NCBI RefSeq assembly: GCF_012933465.1
Contig: NZ_JABBND010000015.1
Span: 115,583 to 179,582 of the forward strand
Direction: 5' to 3'
Source of the DNA: Actinomycetospora sp. TBRC 11914
Lineage (GTDB): Bacteria; Actinomycetota; Actinomycetes; Mycobacteriales; Pseudonocardiaceae
Length of the DNA: 64,000 bases
In this document: in pieces, positions 53,469 through 62,214 of the stretch
Layout of the letters: every line of letters starts with the position of its first letter
Numbering within the stretch: position 1 is the first letter of the stretch
Program-made: the position numbers and the translations under genes
Notes under the pieces: generated by a model
The model's database searches: none
What the model was told of the DNA's origin: nothing
What the model saw: the letters and a program-made list of their open reading frames with translations, nothing else

Positions 53469-54193
53469 GAGGTCCTCCTGGCGCGCGTCCACGGGGTGAC
53501 GAGGCGTTGCAGACCCACGACGAGCACGTCGGCGACGAGCGCCACGAGGATCGTCAGGACCCCCGCCGAGATCAGCTCCGTCGAGAACACGGTGTGGATC
53601 GCGTCGAAGATCGGTTTGCCGAGGCCGAGCGGGGCCACCGAGGCGGCCACCGTCGCGAGCGAGATCACGGTGACGACGGAGACCCGGATGCCCGCCATGA
53701 TCGAGGGCAGGGCCAGCGGGAGCCGGATCCGGAACAGGATCTGGTTCGGGGTCAGCCCCATCCCCTCGGCCGCCTCGACCGCGCTGCGCGGCACGGTCCG
53801 CAGGCCGGTGAGCGAGTTGCGGAAGAGCAGCAGCAGCGTGTAGCTGGTCAGCCCGATCTCGATCGTGGTCAGGGAGAGCCCGGTGATGGGCACGAACATG
53901 AGGAAGAAGGCGAGCGACGGGATCGTGTAGAGGAACGTCGAGAACCCGAGGAAGCCGCTGGCGAACCAGCTCCGCGAGAACGCGAACAGGGCGGCGGCGA
54001 GCGAGATGACCAGCCCGATGACCACCGCGATCAGCGTGATGTAGACGTGCTGGACGAGGCTCGGGCCGAGGATGGTGGGCCAGTTCGTGGTGAACCAGTC
54101 CCAGCAGAACAGCTGGTCCGGCGCGCACTGCGGGCCCTCGAAGATCGGGATGACCTGCGTGGGCAGGTCGAGCGCCCCGGCTGCCGTCGTCAC
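53465..54193 (-). CDS. OpuCB/ProW-like ABC permease, second subunit
   Basis: 242 residues. Loop motif EAAEGMGLTPNQILFRIRLPLALPSIMAG. N-terminal extension (ALDLPTQVIPIFEGPQCAPDQLFCWDWF) carries two Cys and precedes the first helix. Forms the heterodimeric membrane channel with the next gene's product. GTG start overlaps the ATPase stop. Confidence 0.9.
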   Translation of the reverse strand: MTTAAGALDLPTQVIPIFEGPQCAPDQLFCWDWFTTNWPTILGPSLVQHVYITLIAVVIGLVISLAAALFAFSRSWFASGFLGFSTFLYTIPSLAFFLMFVPITGLSLTTIEIGLTSYTLLLLFRNSLTGLRTVPRSAVEAAEGMGLTPNQILFRIRLPLALPSIMAGIRVSVVTVISLATVAASVAPLGLGKPIFDAIHTVFSTELISAGVLTILVALVADVLVVGLQRLVTPWTRARRTS

Positions 54194-55209
54194 GAGGAGC
54201 TCCCCGCGACGGCGTCCTGCAGCTGGTCCAGCGTCACGGTCCCGAGCAGCCGCCCGCCGTCGGTGACCTGCACCGCGGGCGCCCCGGAGGCGAACAGCGT
54301 CGAGAGCCCGATGCGCAGCGTGGCGTCGGCGTCGACCGACGGGGCGTCGGCGTACGGCGAGGCACCGTTGGAGGCGCCGTCGCCGCCGGCCACGACCTCG
54401 CGCATCCGGCGCAGCGACAGGCGCTTGAGCCCGCGGTCGGCGCCCACGAAGTCGGCGACGTACTCGTCGGCGGGGTGGGCGAGCAGCTCGTCGGCGGTGC
54501 CGTACTGGGCGAGGACCCCGCCCTGGCGCAGCACGGCGATGCGGTCCCCCATCTTGATCGCCTCGTCGATGTCGTGGGTGACGAAGATGACCGTCTTGGA
54601 GATCTCGCTCTCCAGGTTGAGGAACTCGTCCTGGATCTCGGTGCGGGTGATGGGGTCGAGCGCCCCGAACGGCTCGTCCATGAGCATGACCGGCGGGTCC
54701 ACGGCCAGCGCCCGGGCGAGCCCGACGCGCTGCTGCTGACCGCCGGAGAGCTGGGCGGGGTAGCGGGAGGCGAAGCTGCGGTCCAGCCGCACCAGGTCGA
54801 GGAGCTCGTCGGTCCGCTTCTTGATGCGGTCGCGCGACCAGCCCAGCAGGCCCGGGATGACGCCGATGTTCCCGGCGATCGTCATGTGCGGGAACAGGCC
54901 GACCTGCTGGATGACGTAGCCGATGTCGCGGCGCAGCGTGGTCACGTCGACCGAGCGGATGCTCTGCCCGCCGATCGTGATGTCGCCGGACTCGAAGTCG
55001 ATCAGCCGGTTGACCAGCTTCATCGCGGTCGTCTTCCCGCCGCCGGACGGGCCGACCAGGCAGCAGGTCTCCCCGGCCGGCACGGTCATGCTGAGGTCGT
55101 CGAGCGCCGGGGTCTGCTGGCCCGGGTACCGCTTGGTGACGTGGTCGAAGACGATGTCGGCGGCGGGCCGCTCGGTCCCGGTCCTGCTCGTGGGGGTGGT
55201 CTCACTCAT
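54190..55209 (-). CDS. OpuCA-like ABC ATPase with CBS-type C-terminus
   Basis: 339 residues. Walker A GPSGGGKTT near 53-61, signature LSGGQQQRVGLARAL, Walker B MLMDEPFGALDP, His in FVTHDIDEAI. The C-terminal ~70 residues (TLRIGLSTLFASGAPAVQVTDGGRLLGTVTLDQL) look like a CBS repeat, the osmotic-strength sensor of OpuCA proteins. ATG lies within the 3' end of the IclR gene (8-bp overlap). Confidence 0.9.
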   Translation of the reverse strand: MSETTPTSRTGTERPAADIVFDHVTKRYPGQQTPALDDLSMTVPAGETCCLVGPSGGGKTTAMKLVNRLIDFESGDITIGGQSIRSVDVTTLRRDIGYVIQQVGLFPHMTIAGNIGVIPGLLGWSRDRIKKRTDELLDLVRLDRSFASRYPAQLSGGQQQRVGLARALAVDPPVMLMDEPFGALDPITRTEIQDEFLNLESEISKTVIFVTHDIDEAIKMGDRIAVLRQGGVLAQYGTADELLAHPADEYVADFVGADRGLKRLSLRRMREVVAGGDGASNGASPYADAPSVDADATLRIGLSTLFASGAPAVQVTDGGRLLGTVTLDQLQDAVAGSSS

Positions 55210-56098
55210 GGCTGGCCTCTCCCGGCTGCTCGGGGTGGGGGTCGTCGGGGTGCGCGCGGCGGGGCGCCGGGACGTGGGCCCCGGTGGTGGGCGGGCGCCG
55301 GCGCGGTCGGCGCGGGACGGGCACGACGCCGTGCCCGAGCGCGGTGGAGAGCTCGGCCGCCGCGCGCTGCACGGCGGCCGAGACGGTGGTGAGGGCGGGT
55401 GAGAGGCGCGTGCCCGGGCCGCTCACCGAGACGGCGGCGACGATGCGGGACGAGGCGTCGCGGACCGGCGCGCCGAGCGCAACGACGTCCTGGCCGGACT
55501 CCTCCCGGTCCAGTGCCCAGCCGCGCCGCCGGTCCTCGCGCAGCCGGCCGAGCAGGTCGTCGAGGGAGCGCGGCACCGCGGGTCCGGCGTCCGGCCCGGC
55601 GAGCGTGAGCAGCCGGGTCACCGCGTCGTCGGCGTGGTCGAAGAGCAGCGCCCGCCCGGCCGCCGAGGACCCGAGCGGCACGGTGCGGCCCACCCAGCCC
55701 AGCGAGCGCAGCTCGACGTCGAGGGCGGCGGTCGCGAGGGTGACCCCGACGGCGCCGCTGCGCACCGTGACCTCGACGCGCTCGGAGAGCCGGCTCGACT
55801 CGCGCTCGACCAGCGCGTCCGCCTCGGTGCGCAGCCGCTCGTCCACGGCGGGCGCGGCGAGGGCGAACAGGCGGGCCCCGAGCCGGTAGCGCGCCGACCG
55901 CGGCTCCCGCTCGACGTAGCCCGCGGTGGCGAGCGCCCGCAGCATGCGCGAGACCTGCGACTTGTCGCGACCCAGACGGCGGGCGAGCTCCACGACCCCC
56001 ATGCCCCCCGCTCCGGACGCGTCTCCGAGGATTTCGAGCGCGGTGAGGGCGCGCAGCCACGAGGCCGACCGTTCGTCGCCCTCGCCGGCTCCGGTCAT
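55202..56098 (-). CDS. IclR-family regulator of the osmolyte transporter
   Basis: 298 residues. Winged helix: LTALEILGDASGAGGMGVVELARRLGRDKSQVSRMLRALATAGYVER; ligand domain with SGQDVVALGAPVRDASSRIVAAVSVSGPGTRL. C-terminal 40 residues are Arg/Pro/His-rich. First gene of the operon and directly overlapping the ATPase gene, so it probably controls the transporter and senses its substrate or a catabolite. Confidence 0.88.
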   Translation of the reverse strand: MTGAGEGDERSASWLRALTALEILGDASGAGGMGVVELARRLGRDKSQVSRMLRALATAGYVEREPRSARYRLGARLFALAAPAVDERLRTEADALVERESSRLSERVEVTVRSGAVGVTLATAALDVELRSLGWVGRTVPLGSSAAGRALLFDHADDAVTRLLTLAGPDAGPAVPRSLDDLLGRLREDRRRGWALDREESGQDVVALGAPVRDASSRIVAAVSVSGPGTRLSPALTTVSAAVQRAAAELSTALGHGVVPVPRRPRRRPPTTGAHVPAPRRAHPDDPHPEQPGEASHE

Positions 56099-56480
56099 GC
56101 CGCTCCCCCGCTCGAGGTGACCGCCGCGAGCGACGGTTCCGGCGAATCCTGATCTGTTCCCGTGAAATCGTTGTCAAGGAGACAACACCGGATGACCTGA
56201 CGACATATGTCGTGATCGTTTCGTGACCCAAAGCGTGACGATTCGCCGGGGAACGTCGGGAATGCGTTGTCCGGGCTCTTCGTCCCTTTCGGGACCTCCG
56301 GACCGGAGCGGACGAGGAGTCCGGGGGGCTCCGGTCCGAGGATTCCCGTCGTGTTCGTGCCGAGATCGGCCCGGTCGGCGGCGACCGTTCGCCGGATCGC
56401 GCAGCCCGCTCGTCCCGGTTCAGCCCGTGGCCAGTTCCCACACAGCCGACGCACAGGCCGCGGGCACAGCGTCGGGAGCG
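56099..56480. promoter_or_regulatory. Divergent control region with two palindromes
   Basis: This 382-bp gap separates the IclR operon from the AMP-ligase gene. It contains TTGTC-aagga-GACAA (56171-56185) and a perfect 14-bp palindrome ACGACATATGTCGT (56200-56213), both candidates for IclR binding, and a GTCCC-tttc-GGGAC hairpin near 56290. The rest is GC-rich without a supported ORF. Confidence 0.55.
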
Positions 56481-57983
56481 ATGAACCCCGAACGTGGTGC
56501 GAGCTCCGTCGCCGACCTCCTCGCGCAGGGCGCGCCGGAGGGGGCGGTGTTCCTCTCCGCGCGGTCGCCGCGCTCCCTGACGCGTGCCGACCTGCGCGAC
56601 GCGGCCCGGCGGTGGCACGCCGCGCTGGACCGCGCGGGCGTGCCGCCCGGCGGCCGGGTGGCGGTCGTCGTCGACGATCCGCTCACGCTCGCCGCCGTGC
56701 ACCTGGCGGTCATGGCGGCCGGGCGCTGCAGCGTCCCGCTCGACCCCGGCGCGCCCGGCCCGGAGCTGCGCCGCGCGCTGCGCCGGACCGGTGCCGTGGT
56801 CCTCGTCGCCGACGACGAGGCGGCGGCCCGTCTGCCCGACCTCCCGCGGGCCCGGCCCGACCGGCGTGGCCGCCCCGGCGGGGTCCCGACAGCGTGCGGC
56901 TCGCTCGTGCCCGGTGGTCCGGCCGCTCCTCCGGCGGCGGGCGCCGCGACGCTGCTGTCGACCTCCGGCTCGACCGGCGAGCCCAAGGGCGTGCTGCTCG
57001 ACGAGGGACGGCTGCTGCACGTGGCGCGGGCGGTCGCCGAGCACCTGGCACTCACCCCGCACGACCGGGGCCTCACGCCGCTGCCGCTCTTCCACGTCAA
57101 CGCGCAGGTCGTCGGGCTGCTCGCCACGCTGCACGCCGGGTCCTCGCTCGTGCTCGACCGCCGGTTCCGCCGCACCGACTTCTGGGAGCGCGCCCGCGCG
57201 TTTGACGTCACCTGGCTCAACCTGGTCCCGGCGATCCTCACCGTGCTCGCCCGCGAGGAGGACCCGCCCGAGGTGCCGCCCCGGCTGCGGCTGATCCGGT
57301 CGGCGTCGGCGCCGCTGCCGGTCGCGGTGCGCGAGGCCGTCGAGGAGCGCACCGGGGTGCCGGTGCTCGAGAGCTACGGGATGACCGAGGCCGCCAGCCA
57401 GATCACCGCCGTCCCGCTGGGTGTGGCGTGCCCGCCCGGCTCGGTCGGCCGGCCCGCCGGCGCCGAGGTGACGGTGCGGGACCCGACCGGCACCGACCTG
57501 CCGTCGGGAACCCGTGGGCGGGTGTGGATCCGCGGGGCGGGCGTCGTCGGCACCTACGAGGGCGGACGCGCGCCGGAGCGGTTCACCGGCGGCTGGCTCG
57601 ACACCGGCGACGTCGGGCACCTCGACGACGCCGGGTTCCTCCACCTCGCCGGCCGCGACGACGACGTCATCAACCGCGGCGGCGAGCTGCTGCACCCGCG
57701 GGAGGTCGAGGAGGTCCTGCTCGGCGACCCGCGGGTGGCCGAGGCGGTCGTCGTCGGGCTCCCCCACGACGTCCTGGGCGCCGTGCCGGCGGCGTGCGTG
57801 CGCGCCGTCGCCTCCGAGGACCCCGACGGTGACCTCGCCGCCGACCTCGACGCCCGCTGCCGCGCCCAGCTCGCCCGCTGGAAGTGCCCCGTGCAGGTGC
57901 TCGTGCTCCCCGACCTCCCCCGCGGCTCGACCGGCAAGGTCCGCCGCTCCGACGTGCGGGAGCTCGTGGCGACGGCGCCGTGA
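56481..57983 (+). CDS. AMP-dependent acyl-CoA synthetase/ligase
   Basis: 500 residues, ANL superfamily. A3 motif STSGSTGEPKG near 158, A5 ESYGMTEAASQ, A8 WLDTGDVGHLDDAGFLHLAGRDDDVINRGGE, and the terminal Lys in GSTGKVRR. ATG 56481 has GGGAG upstream; a longer frame to 56223 has no coding character before this Met. It activates a carboxylic acid as an acyl-AMP and then thioester. The partner gene downstream encodes a ComA-like enzyme, which gives no clear substrate. Confidence 0.9.
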   Translation: MNPERGASSVADLLAQGAPEGAVFLSARSPRSLTRADLRDAARRWHAALDRAGVPPGGRVAVVVDDPLTLAAVHLAVMAAGRCSVPLDPGAPGPELRRALRRTGAVVLVADDEAAARLPDLPRARPDRRGRPGGVPTACGSLVPGGPAAPPAAGAATLLSTSGSTGEPKGVLLDEGRLLHVARAVAEHLALTPHDRGLTPLPLFHVNAQVVGLLATLHAGSSLVLDRRFRRTDFWERARAFDVTWLNLVPAILTVLAREEDPPEVPPRLRLIRSASAPLPVAVREAVEERTGVPVLESYGMTEAASQITAVPLGVACPPGSVGRPAGAEVTVRDPTGTDLPSGTRGRVWIRGAGVVGTYEGGRAPERFTGGWLDTGDVGHLDDAGFLHLAGRDDDVINRGGELLHPREVEEVLLGDPRVAEAVVVGLPHDVLGAVPAACVRAVASEDPDGDLAADLDARCRAQLARWKCPVQVLVLPDLPRGSTGKVRRSDVRELVATAP

Positions 57984-58016
57984 CCCCGTGAATCCCCACT
58001 CCCCGAGGAGGACCCC

Positions 58017-58793
58017 ATGCTCGCCGACTCGTCCTACTGCGATGCCCTCGACCTCGTCCCCCGTGACGACAAGCCCCGCCGGCGCGGCCGCACGATGGTC
58101 ATCGACACCGGCACCCCGACCCGCTGGTTCGAGGACGTCGTCGAGAGCCACGGCGACCTCGTCGACTCCGTGAAGTTCGGCTGGGGCACGTGCCTGGTGA
58201 CCCGGGACATCAAGACCAAGATCGACGTCTGCCGGGCGGCCGGGGTCGAGGCGTACTTCGGCGGGACCCTGTTCGAGCGGTTCGCCGCCGCGGGCGCGGT
58301 CACCGACTGGCAGGAGCTCTGTCGGGCGACGGGCTGTACCACCGTGGAGATCTCCAACGGCACGATCCCGATGTCGGACACCGAGAAGGCGGACTGGGTC
58401 GCGCGGATGGCGCAGGAGTTCACCGTCATCAGCGAGGTCGGGTTCAAGGACGGCGGCCGGTCGATGGCGCTGAGCCCCACCGAGTGGGTCGCGGCGGTGT
58501 GGTCGGACCTGCAGGCCGGGGCCACCACGGTGACCCTCGAGGCCCGCGAGAGCGGCCGCAGCGGCTTCTGCACACCCGACGGCGAGGCCCGCGAGGACGT
58601 CCTCGGCGCGCTCGACGCCTCGGGGCTCGACCGCGACCGGCTGCTCTTCGAGGCCCCGACCCGCGACCTGCAGGTGCGCCTGCTGCGCCGCTACGGTGCG
58701 GGCGTGAACCTCGGGAACGTCGCCCTCACCGACGTCGTCGGGCTGGAGACGCTGCGCCTGGGTCTGCGCGCCGACACCTTCGGCGGGGTGTGA
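58017..58793 (+). CDS. Phosphosulfolactate synthase-like (ComA family)
   Basis: 258 residues, ComA TIM barrel: VKFGWGTCLVTRDIKTKIDVC, YFGGTLFERFAAAG, VEISNGTIPM, EVGFKDGGRS, TVTLEARESGRSGF and LGNVALTDVVGLETLR. ComA adds sulfite to phosphoenolpyruvate to give (2R)-phospho-3-sulfolactate, the first step to coenzyme M in archaea and some bacteria. Other ComB-E genes are not seen nearby. GAGGAGG precedes the ATG. Overlaps the VOC gene stop-to-start, so they form a unit with the ligase. Confidence 0.88.
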   Translation: MLADSSYCDALDLVPRDDKPRRRGRTMVIDTGTPTRWFEDVVESHGDLVDSVKFGWGTCLVTRDIKTKIDVCRAAGVEAYFGGTLFERFAAAGAVTDWQELCRATGCTTVEISNGTIPMSDTEKADWVARMAQEFTVISEVGFKDGGRSMALSPTEWVAAVWSDLQAGATTVTLEARESGRSGFCTPDGEAREDVLGALDASGLDRDRLLFEAPTRDLQVRLLRRYGAGVNLGNVALTDVVGLETLRLGLRADTFGGV

Positions 58794-59197
58794 CCGGCGT
58801 GCGGAGCACCCACGACGCGTTCCACCTGGCGATCCCGGCCCGCGACCTCGACGAGGCGTACCGCTTCTACGTCGAGGGCCTCGGCTGCAAGCTCGCCCGC
58901 CGCTACGCCGACCGCATCACGCTGGACTTCTTCGGCGACCAGGTGGTGTGCCACCTCTCGGAGTCCTGGGAGCGCGAGCCCGAGCTCTACCCGCGCCACT
59001 TCGGGGTGACGTTCCGCGAGCGCGAGGACTGGGAGCGGCTGCTCTCGCTGGTGCGCCAGCGCGACCTCGACGTGTTCGCCGAGCCCAAGACCCGGTTCGA
59101 CGACCTCGTCGAGCGGCACAGCACGTTCGTCCTGCGCGACCCGTCGAACAACCTGCTGGAATTCAAGGTCTACGACGACCCGAGGATGATGTACTGA
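58790..59197 (+). CDS. VOC-superfamily (glyoxalase-like) protein
   Basis: 135 residues: AFHLAIPARDLDEAYRFYVEGLGCKLARRY, DQVVCHLSES, GVTFREREDWERLLSLVRQRDLDV and the C-terminal FVLRDPSNNLLEFKVYDD. Two beta-alpha-beta3 units, with metal ligands His (N-terminal), His and Glu. Dioxygenase, isomerase or thiol-chemistry role possible. The GTG overlaps the ComA-like gene stop. Confidence 0.85.
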   Translation: MTGVRSTHDAFHLAIPARDLDEAYRFYVEGLGCKLARRYADRITLDFFGDQVVCHLSESWEREPELYPRHFGVTFREREDWERLLSLVRQRDLDVFAEPKTRFDDLVERHSTFVLRDPSNNLLEFKVYDDPRMMY

Positions 59198-59216
59198 GGT
59201 CGGGTACCCGGGACCG

Positions 59217-59672
59217 GTGAGCACCGATCCCCTCGAGGGCTACATCCCTGCCCACCTCCGTGACGACCTGCTCGAGGAGCCCCCGCCCTGGCCGGCCGAC
59301 GAGATCGTGCCGGGTCTGTGGCAGTCCGGGCACCCGGAGCCCGGCGAGCACTGGGACGCCGTGTTCGACCTCTCCGGCGAGGAACCCCCGTTGGACGACG
59401 TCGAGTTCTACGTCCACTGGCTGATCGAGGACGGCCCGGCCCCGGACCAGGACACCCTCGTCGCCCTCGCCGACCTCGTCCGCTCGATGCGGGCGGCCGG
59501 GAAGCGGGTGCTCGTGCACTGCGCGGCCGGCATCAACCGCTCCGGGCTGCTCGCGGCGGCGTCGCTGATCCGGGAGGGCTACGACGCCGACGACGCCATC
59601 GAGACCGTCCGGCGGGCCCGCACCGGGGCGCTGAACAACCCGGAGTTCGTCGAGGCACTACGTGCCATGTGA
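59217..59672 (+). CDS. Dual-specificity-type protein phosphatase
   Basis: 151 residues. Signature VHCAAGINRSG with Cys102 and Arg108 (CX5R). N-terminal DEIVPGLWQSGHPEPGEHWDAVFDLSGEEPP resembles bacterial DSP/PTP-like proteins. The stop TGA lies inside palindrome B1 (the TGA of ATGTGAACG). GTG 59217 is the first start after the VOC gene. Confidence 0.85.
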   Translation: MSTDPLEGYIPAHLRDDLLEEPPPWPADEIVPGLWQSGHPEPGEHWDAVFDLSGEEPPLDDVEFYVHWLIEDGPAPDQDTLVALADLVRSMRAAGKRVLVHCAAGINRSGLLAAASLIREGYDADDAIETVRRARTGALNNPEFVEALRAM

Positions 59673-59711
59673 ACGAATTTGGTCGTCATGGCGACCAACA
59701 GCGTTCACATG
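59666..59711. repeat. 46-bp palindromic element B1
   Basis: CATGTGAACG and CGTTCACATG enclose TTGGTCG-tcatgg-CGACCAA. It contains the stop of the phosphatase gene (plus) and, at its centre, the stop of the minus-strand AbiEi-like gene. Convergent genes; probable bidirectional terminator. Its centre, GTCGTCATGGCGAC, closely resembles that of A3, GTCGTCATAGCGAC. Confidence 0.8.
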
Positions 59712-60675
59712 CGCGCAGCGCTCCCTCCCAGCCCCGACGACGCAGGACGGCGGCGACCTCCCGTGCCCGCGCGCAGGGGTCCGCCGCGGTCTCCTCGAAC
59801 CCGAGGACGATGCGTCCGCGGCCGGCCATCTCCGCGGCAAGGTCCCGGCGGCGGTCGACGAGGGCGGTGACCCGGTCCGCGTGGTGCCGGTGACCGTCCA
59901 GACGCACGATCACGACGTCGTCCTCCAGGCGGTAGGCGATGTCCTCGTAGCGCGTGGTGCCGTCCACGTCGACCGGGACCTGTCGCTCGCCCCGCGGGAG
60001 GCCGTGCGCCTCCTCGACCTCCAGCGCGTAGATGGCCTCGAGCTTCGACCGCACCCCGTCCGTGGCGTAGCCGAGCGCCGCGAGCAGCGCGTCGCGGTAC
60101 CGCCGGGGCCGACGGAGATCGATGGAGGCCCGGACCGACTCCGGGCGCAGGCTCGTCACCGTGAGGCAGTGCAGCATCGTCGCCATGGCCTGACGCGCCG
60201 TGGGTCGGGCGACGGCGAGGTCGACCGCGGTGTGGGACGCGGCGACCACCGGCTGGTCGAGCCCCTCGACGACCGTGTAGGCGAAGGCTCGCGACCGGTG
60301 CACCACCAGACCGGGCCTCGAGGCGCCGGAGGCCGCGTAGGAGACGGTGACGTGGATCGGCCGCTGCGGGTCGGGCCTGCAGAAGTTCCACACCTCGCCC
60401 GCTGTCTCGTGGCTGAGGGCGGCGGGCCACTTGGCGAGCACGGCGGCAGCCCGTCGCGCCTCCTCACCCAGCGCGCCCGTGAAGATCGAGTACACGCCGT
60501 CGTGCACGTGCGCCCACCGTCGCGCCCGGACGTTCGCCCTGATGGCGGCGGGGGTGAAGCCGTGGCGCAGGAGCTGGCGCCGCGAGACGACGCCGTGCTG
60601 GCGCAGGAGGAGCTCGACCCACCCGTCGTGGTCGCGCGGCGCGGTGGGGATCGGGAAGGGCGTCGTCGGGATCAT
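59686..60675 (-). CDS. AbiEi-like/DUF559 nuclease-fold protein
   Basis: 329 residues. N-terminal winged-helix-like part (LLLRQHGVVSRRQLLRHGFTPAAIRANVRARRW) as in AbiEi-type proteins, and a C-terminal PD-(D/E)XK-like region (SKLEAIYALEVEEAHG ... RLDGHRHHADRV). In active family members the last motif reads E-x-DG; here it is VRLDG, so the second catalytic Glu is missing. These are widespread in actinobacteria and their link to toxin-antitoxin systems is unproven. Ends within palindrome B1; GAAGGGAC precedes the ATG. Confidence 0.7.
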   Translation of the reverse strand: MIPTTPFPIPTAPRDHDGWVELLLRQHGVVSRRQLLRHGFTPAAIRANVRARRWAHVHDGVYSIFTGALGEEARRAAAVLAKWPAALSHETAGEVWNFCRPDPQRPIHVTVSYAASGASRPGLVVHRSRAFAYTVVEGLDQPVVAASHTAVDLAVARPTARQAMATMLHCLTVTSLRPESVRASIDLRRPRRYRDALLAALGYATDGVRSKLEAIYALEVEEAHGLPRGERQVPVDVDGTTRYEDIAYRLEDDVVIVRLDGHRHHADRVTALVDRRRDLAAEMAGRGRIVLGFEETAADPCARAREVAAVLRRRGWEGALRACERCWSP

Positions 60676-60709
60676 GTCCCTTCGACGCCACCAGGGAGCC
60701 TTCGGCTCC

Positions 60710-60755
60710 CATGTGAACGAATCTGGTCGCTATGACGACCGAATCCATTCACATG
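60710..60755. repeat. 46-bp palindromic element B2
   Basis: CATGTGAACG... and ...ATTCACATG enclose GGTCGCTATGACGACC. The CaiB-like gene stop (minus-strand TAG) is at its centre. It is preceded by GGGAGCC-ttc-GGCTCCC (60694-60710) and followed by GGGGC-tcc-GCCCC, which give further dyads. Confidence 0.8.
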
Positions 60756-62214
60756 GGGCTCCGCCCCTCGGTAGCAGCACCGGGTCGTACCGGCCCGGGG
60801 TGGCGGACATCGACACCTGGTCCGTCACGCCCTGGTACTCGCCCAGCGGGGTCGCGGCCGTGAACGTCTCCGGGTCGAGGTACTCGTGCTCGCCCGGCGT
60901 CCCCGCCACGGCGTGCGCCCACGACTTCTCGAACAGCCCCAGCGACAGGATCCACAGCGCGACCCGGGTCAGCGACACGTGCACGTGCCACGACCCGCCC
61001 TCCTGCGCCCGCCGCCGTAGCGCCGCCGCCACACCGACCTGCGCGAGCCACGGCACGATGTAGTCGTTGACCACCATGATCGGCGGCAGCCGCGGCTTCT
61101 CCTCCGAGCCCTCGAGCAGCATCATCCCGGTCACCGAGCCGGCCGACTGGTCGAAGCCCGGCCGCCCCGCCCACGGCCCGGTCAGCCCGTGCAGCGACAC
61201 CGACACGTACACCAGCCCGGGCCGCTCCGCGCACGCCTCCGGCGGCGTCAGGCCGATCTCGGACAGGAACTGCTGGCGCCGGTTGTGGAAGAACACGTCG
61301 GCGCCGGCGAGGAGCTCGGAGAGCAGCGCCCGGTCGGCGCGCGGGTCGAGCAGCGCGGAGCGCATCCCGACGTTGGCCGACGCGTACGTCGACTCGTGCT
61401 CCCCCTCGCCCGGGCGCCACAGGTTGAGCACCTCGGCCCCGTGCAGCGCGAACGACCGCCCGAACCCCGCCCCGGCGATCACGTGGCCCATCCCCAGCGC
61501 CCGCAGCCCGGAGAACGGCTGCTCCCCGAGCTCCGGCAGCGGGGTCGGCGGCGCGTCCCCGACCTTGGTGAGCTCGATCAACGGGAGGTCGGCGAGCGCG
61601 TCGCGGTAGTGCGGCTCGGCGAGGAACTCCGGGACGGTGCGCAGCATCGGCATGACGACGCCGGCGTCGGCCGCCGCCGACTCCAGCTCGGCCGCGTCCC
61701 ACCGGGAGATCGCCTCCGCGACCCGCTCCCGCGTCAGCGGCACCCCGAGCAGTTCCTGGGCCCGGAGGCGCAACCCGGCGTACGCGTTCTGCGGCATCAC
61801 CCAGCGGCCGTCGGCGCACCGGAAGAACGAGAACGCCATCGCGTTCCCGCGCTCCAACGACGACGTCACCGGGTAGCGCCCGAGCCGCTCCCAGGTGCGG
61901 TCGTAGAACGGGCACAGCCGGTGCGGGGCACGACGCAGGTCGACGTGGACGTCCTGCCCCGGACCGCCGCGCCACCGGTGCACCGCCGCGGCGGCGACCG
62001 ACTTCGCGAGCAGCCCGATCGTCGCCGCCCCGCCGATCCGGAGCGTCGAGGGCACGACCGGATCGGCACCCGTCGTCGTGACCTCTCCCCCGGCGTCGTC
62101 GGCGGACAGCCCGACCCCGCCGAGGACCGCCTCGAGCTCGCCGGCGAGGTCGAACGGCTCCTCGCCGGCCACGGGGTCCGCCCACGCCTTCTCGAGGCGC
62201 CCGGTGAGGCTCAC
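60730..62214 (-). CDS. CaiB/BaiF-type CoA transferase with unusual segment order
   Basis: 494 residues of the family III CoA transferases. The segment expected near the C-terminal part (VHRWRGGPGQDVHVDLRRAP, FFRCADGRWVMPQ, VPEFLAEPHYRDAL) comes first, and the segment usually N-terminal (LRALGMGHVIAGAGFGRSFALHGAEVLNLW, DVFFHNRRQQFLSEIGL, VYVSVSLHGLTGPWAGRPGFDQ) comes second. It transfers CoA between acids by an Asp-bound intermediate. GTG 62214 overlaps the AtuA-like gene stop; probable pathway partner of that gene. Confidence 0.8.
   Translation of the reverse strand: MSLTGRLEKAWADPVAGEEPFDLAGELEAVLGGVGLSADDAGGEVTTTGADPVVPSTLRIGGAATIGLLAKSVAAAAVHRWRGGPGQDVHVDLRRAPHRLCPFYDRTWERLGRYPVTSSLERGNAMAFSFFRCADGRWVMPQNAYAGLRLRAQELLGVPLTRERVAEAISRWDAAELESAAADAGVVMPMLRTVPEFLAEPHYRDALADLPLIELTKVGDAPPTPLPELGEQPFSGLRALGMGHVIAGAGFGRSFALHGAEVLNLWRPGEGEHESTYASANVGMRSALLDPRADRALLSELLAGADVFFHNRRQQFLSEIGLTPPEACAERPGLVYVSVSLHGLTGPWAGRPGFDQSAGSVTGMMLLEGSEEKPRLPPIMVVNDYIVPWLAQVGVAAALRRRAQEGGSWHVHVSLTRVALWILSLGLFEKSWAHAVAGTPGEHEYLDPETFTAATPLGEYQGVTDQVSMSATPGRYDPVLLPRGGAPCEWIRSS

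Noticed and set aside
59217..60675. Toxin-antitoxin pair
   Set aside because: AbiEi-like similarity is limited to the N-terminus, no AbiEii partner is adjacent, and the neighbour is a phosphatase on the other strand.
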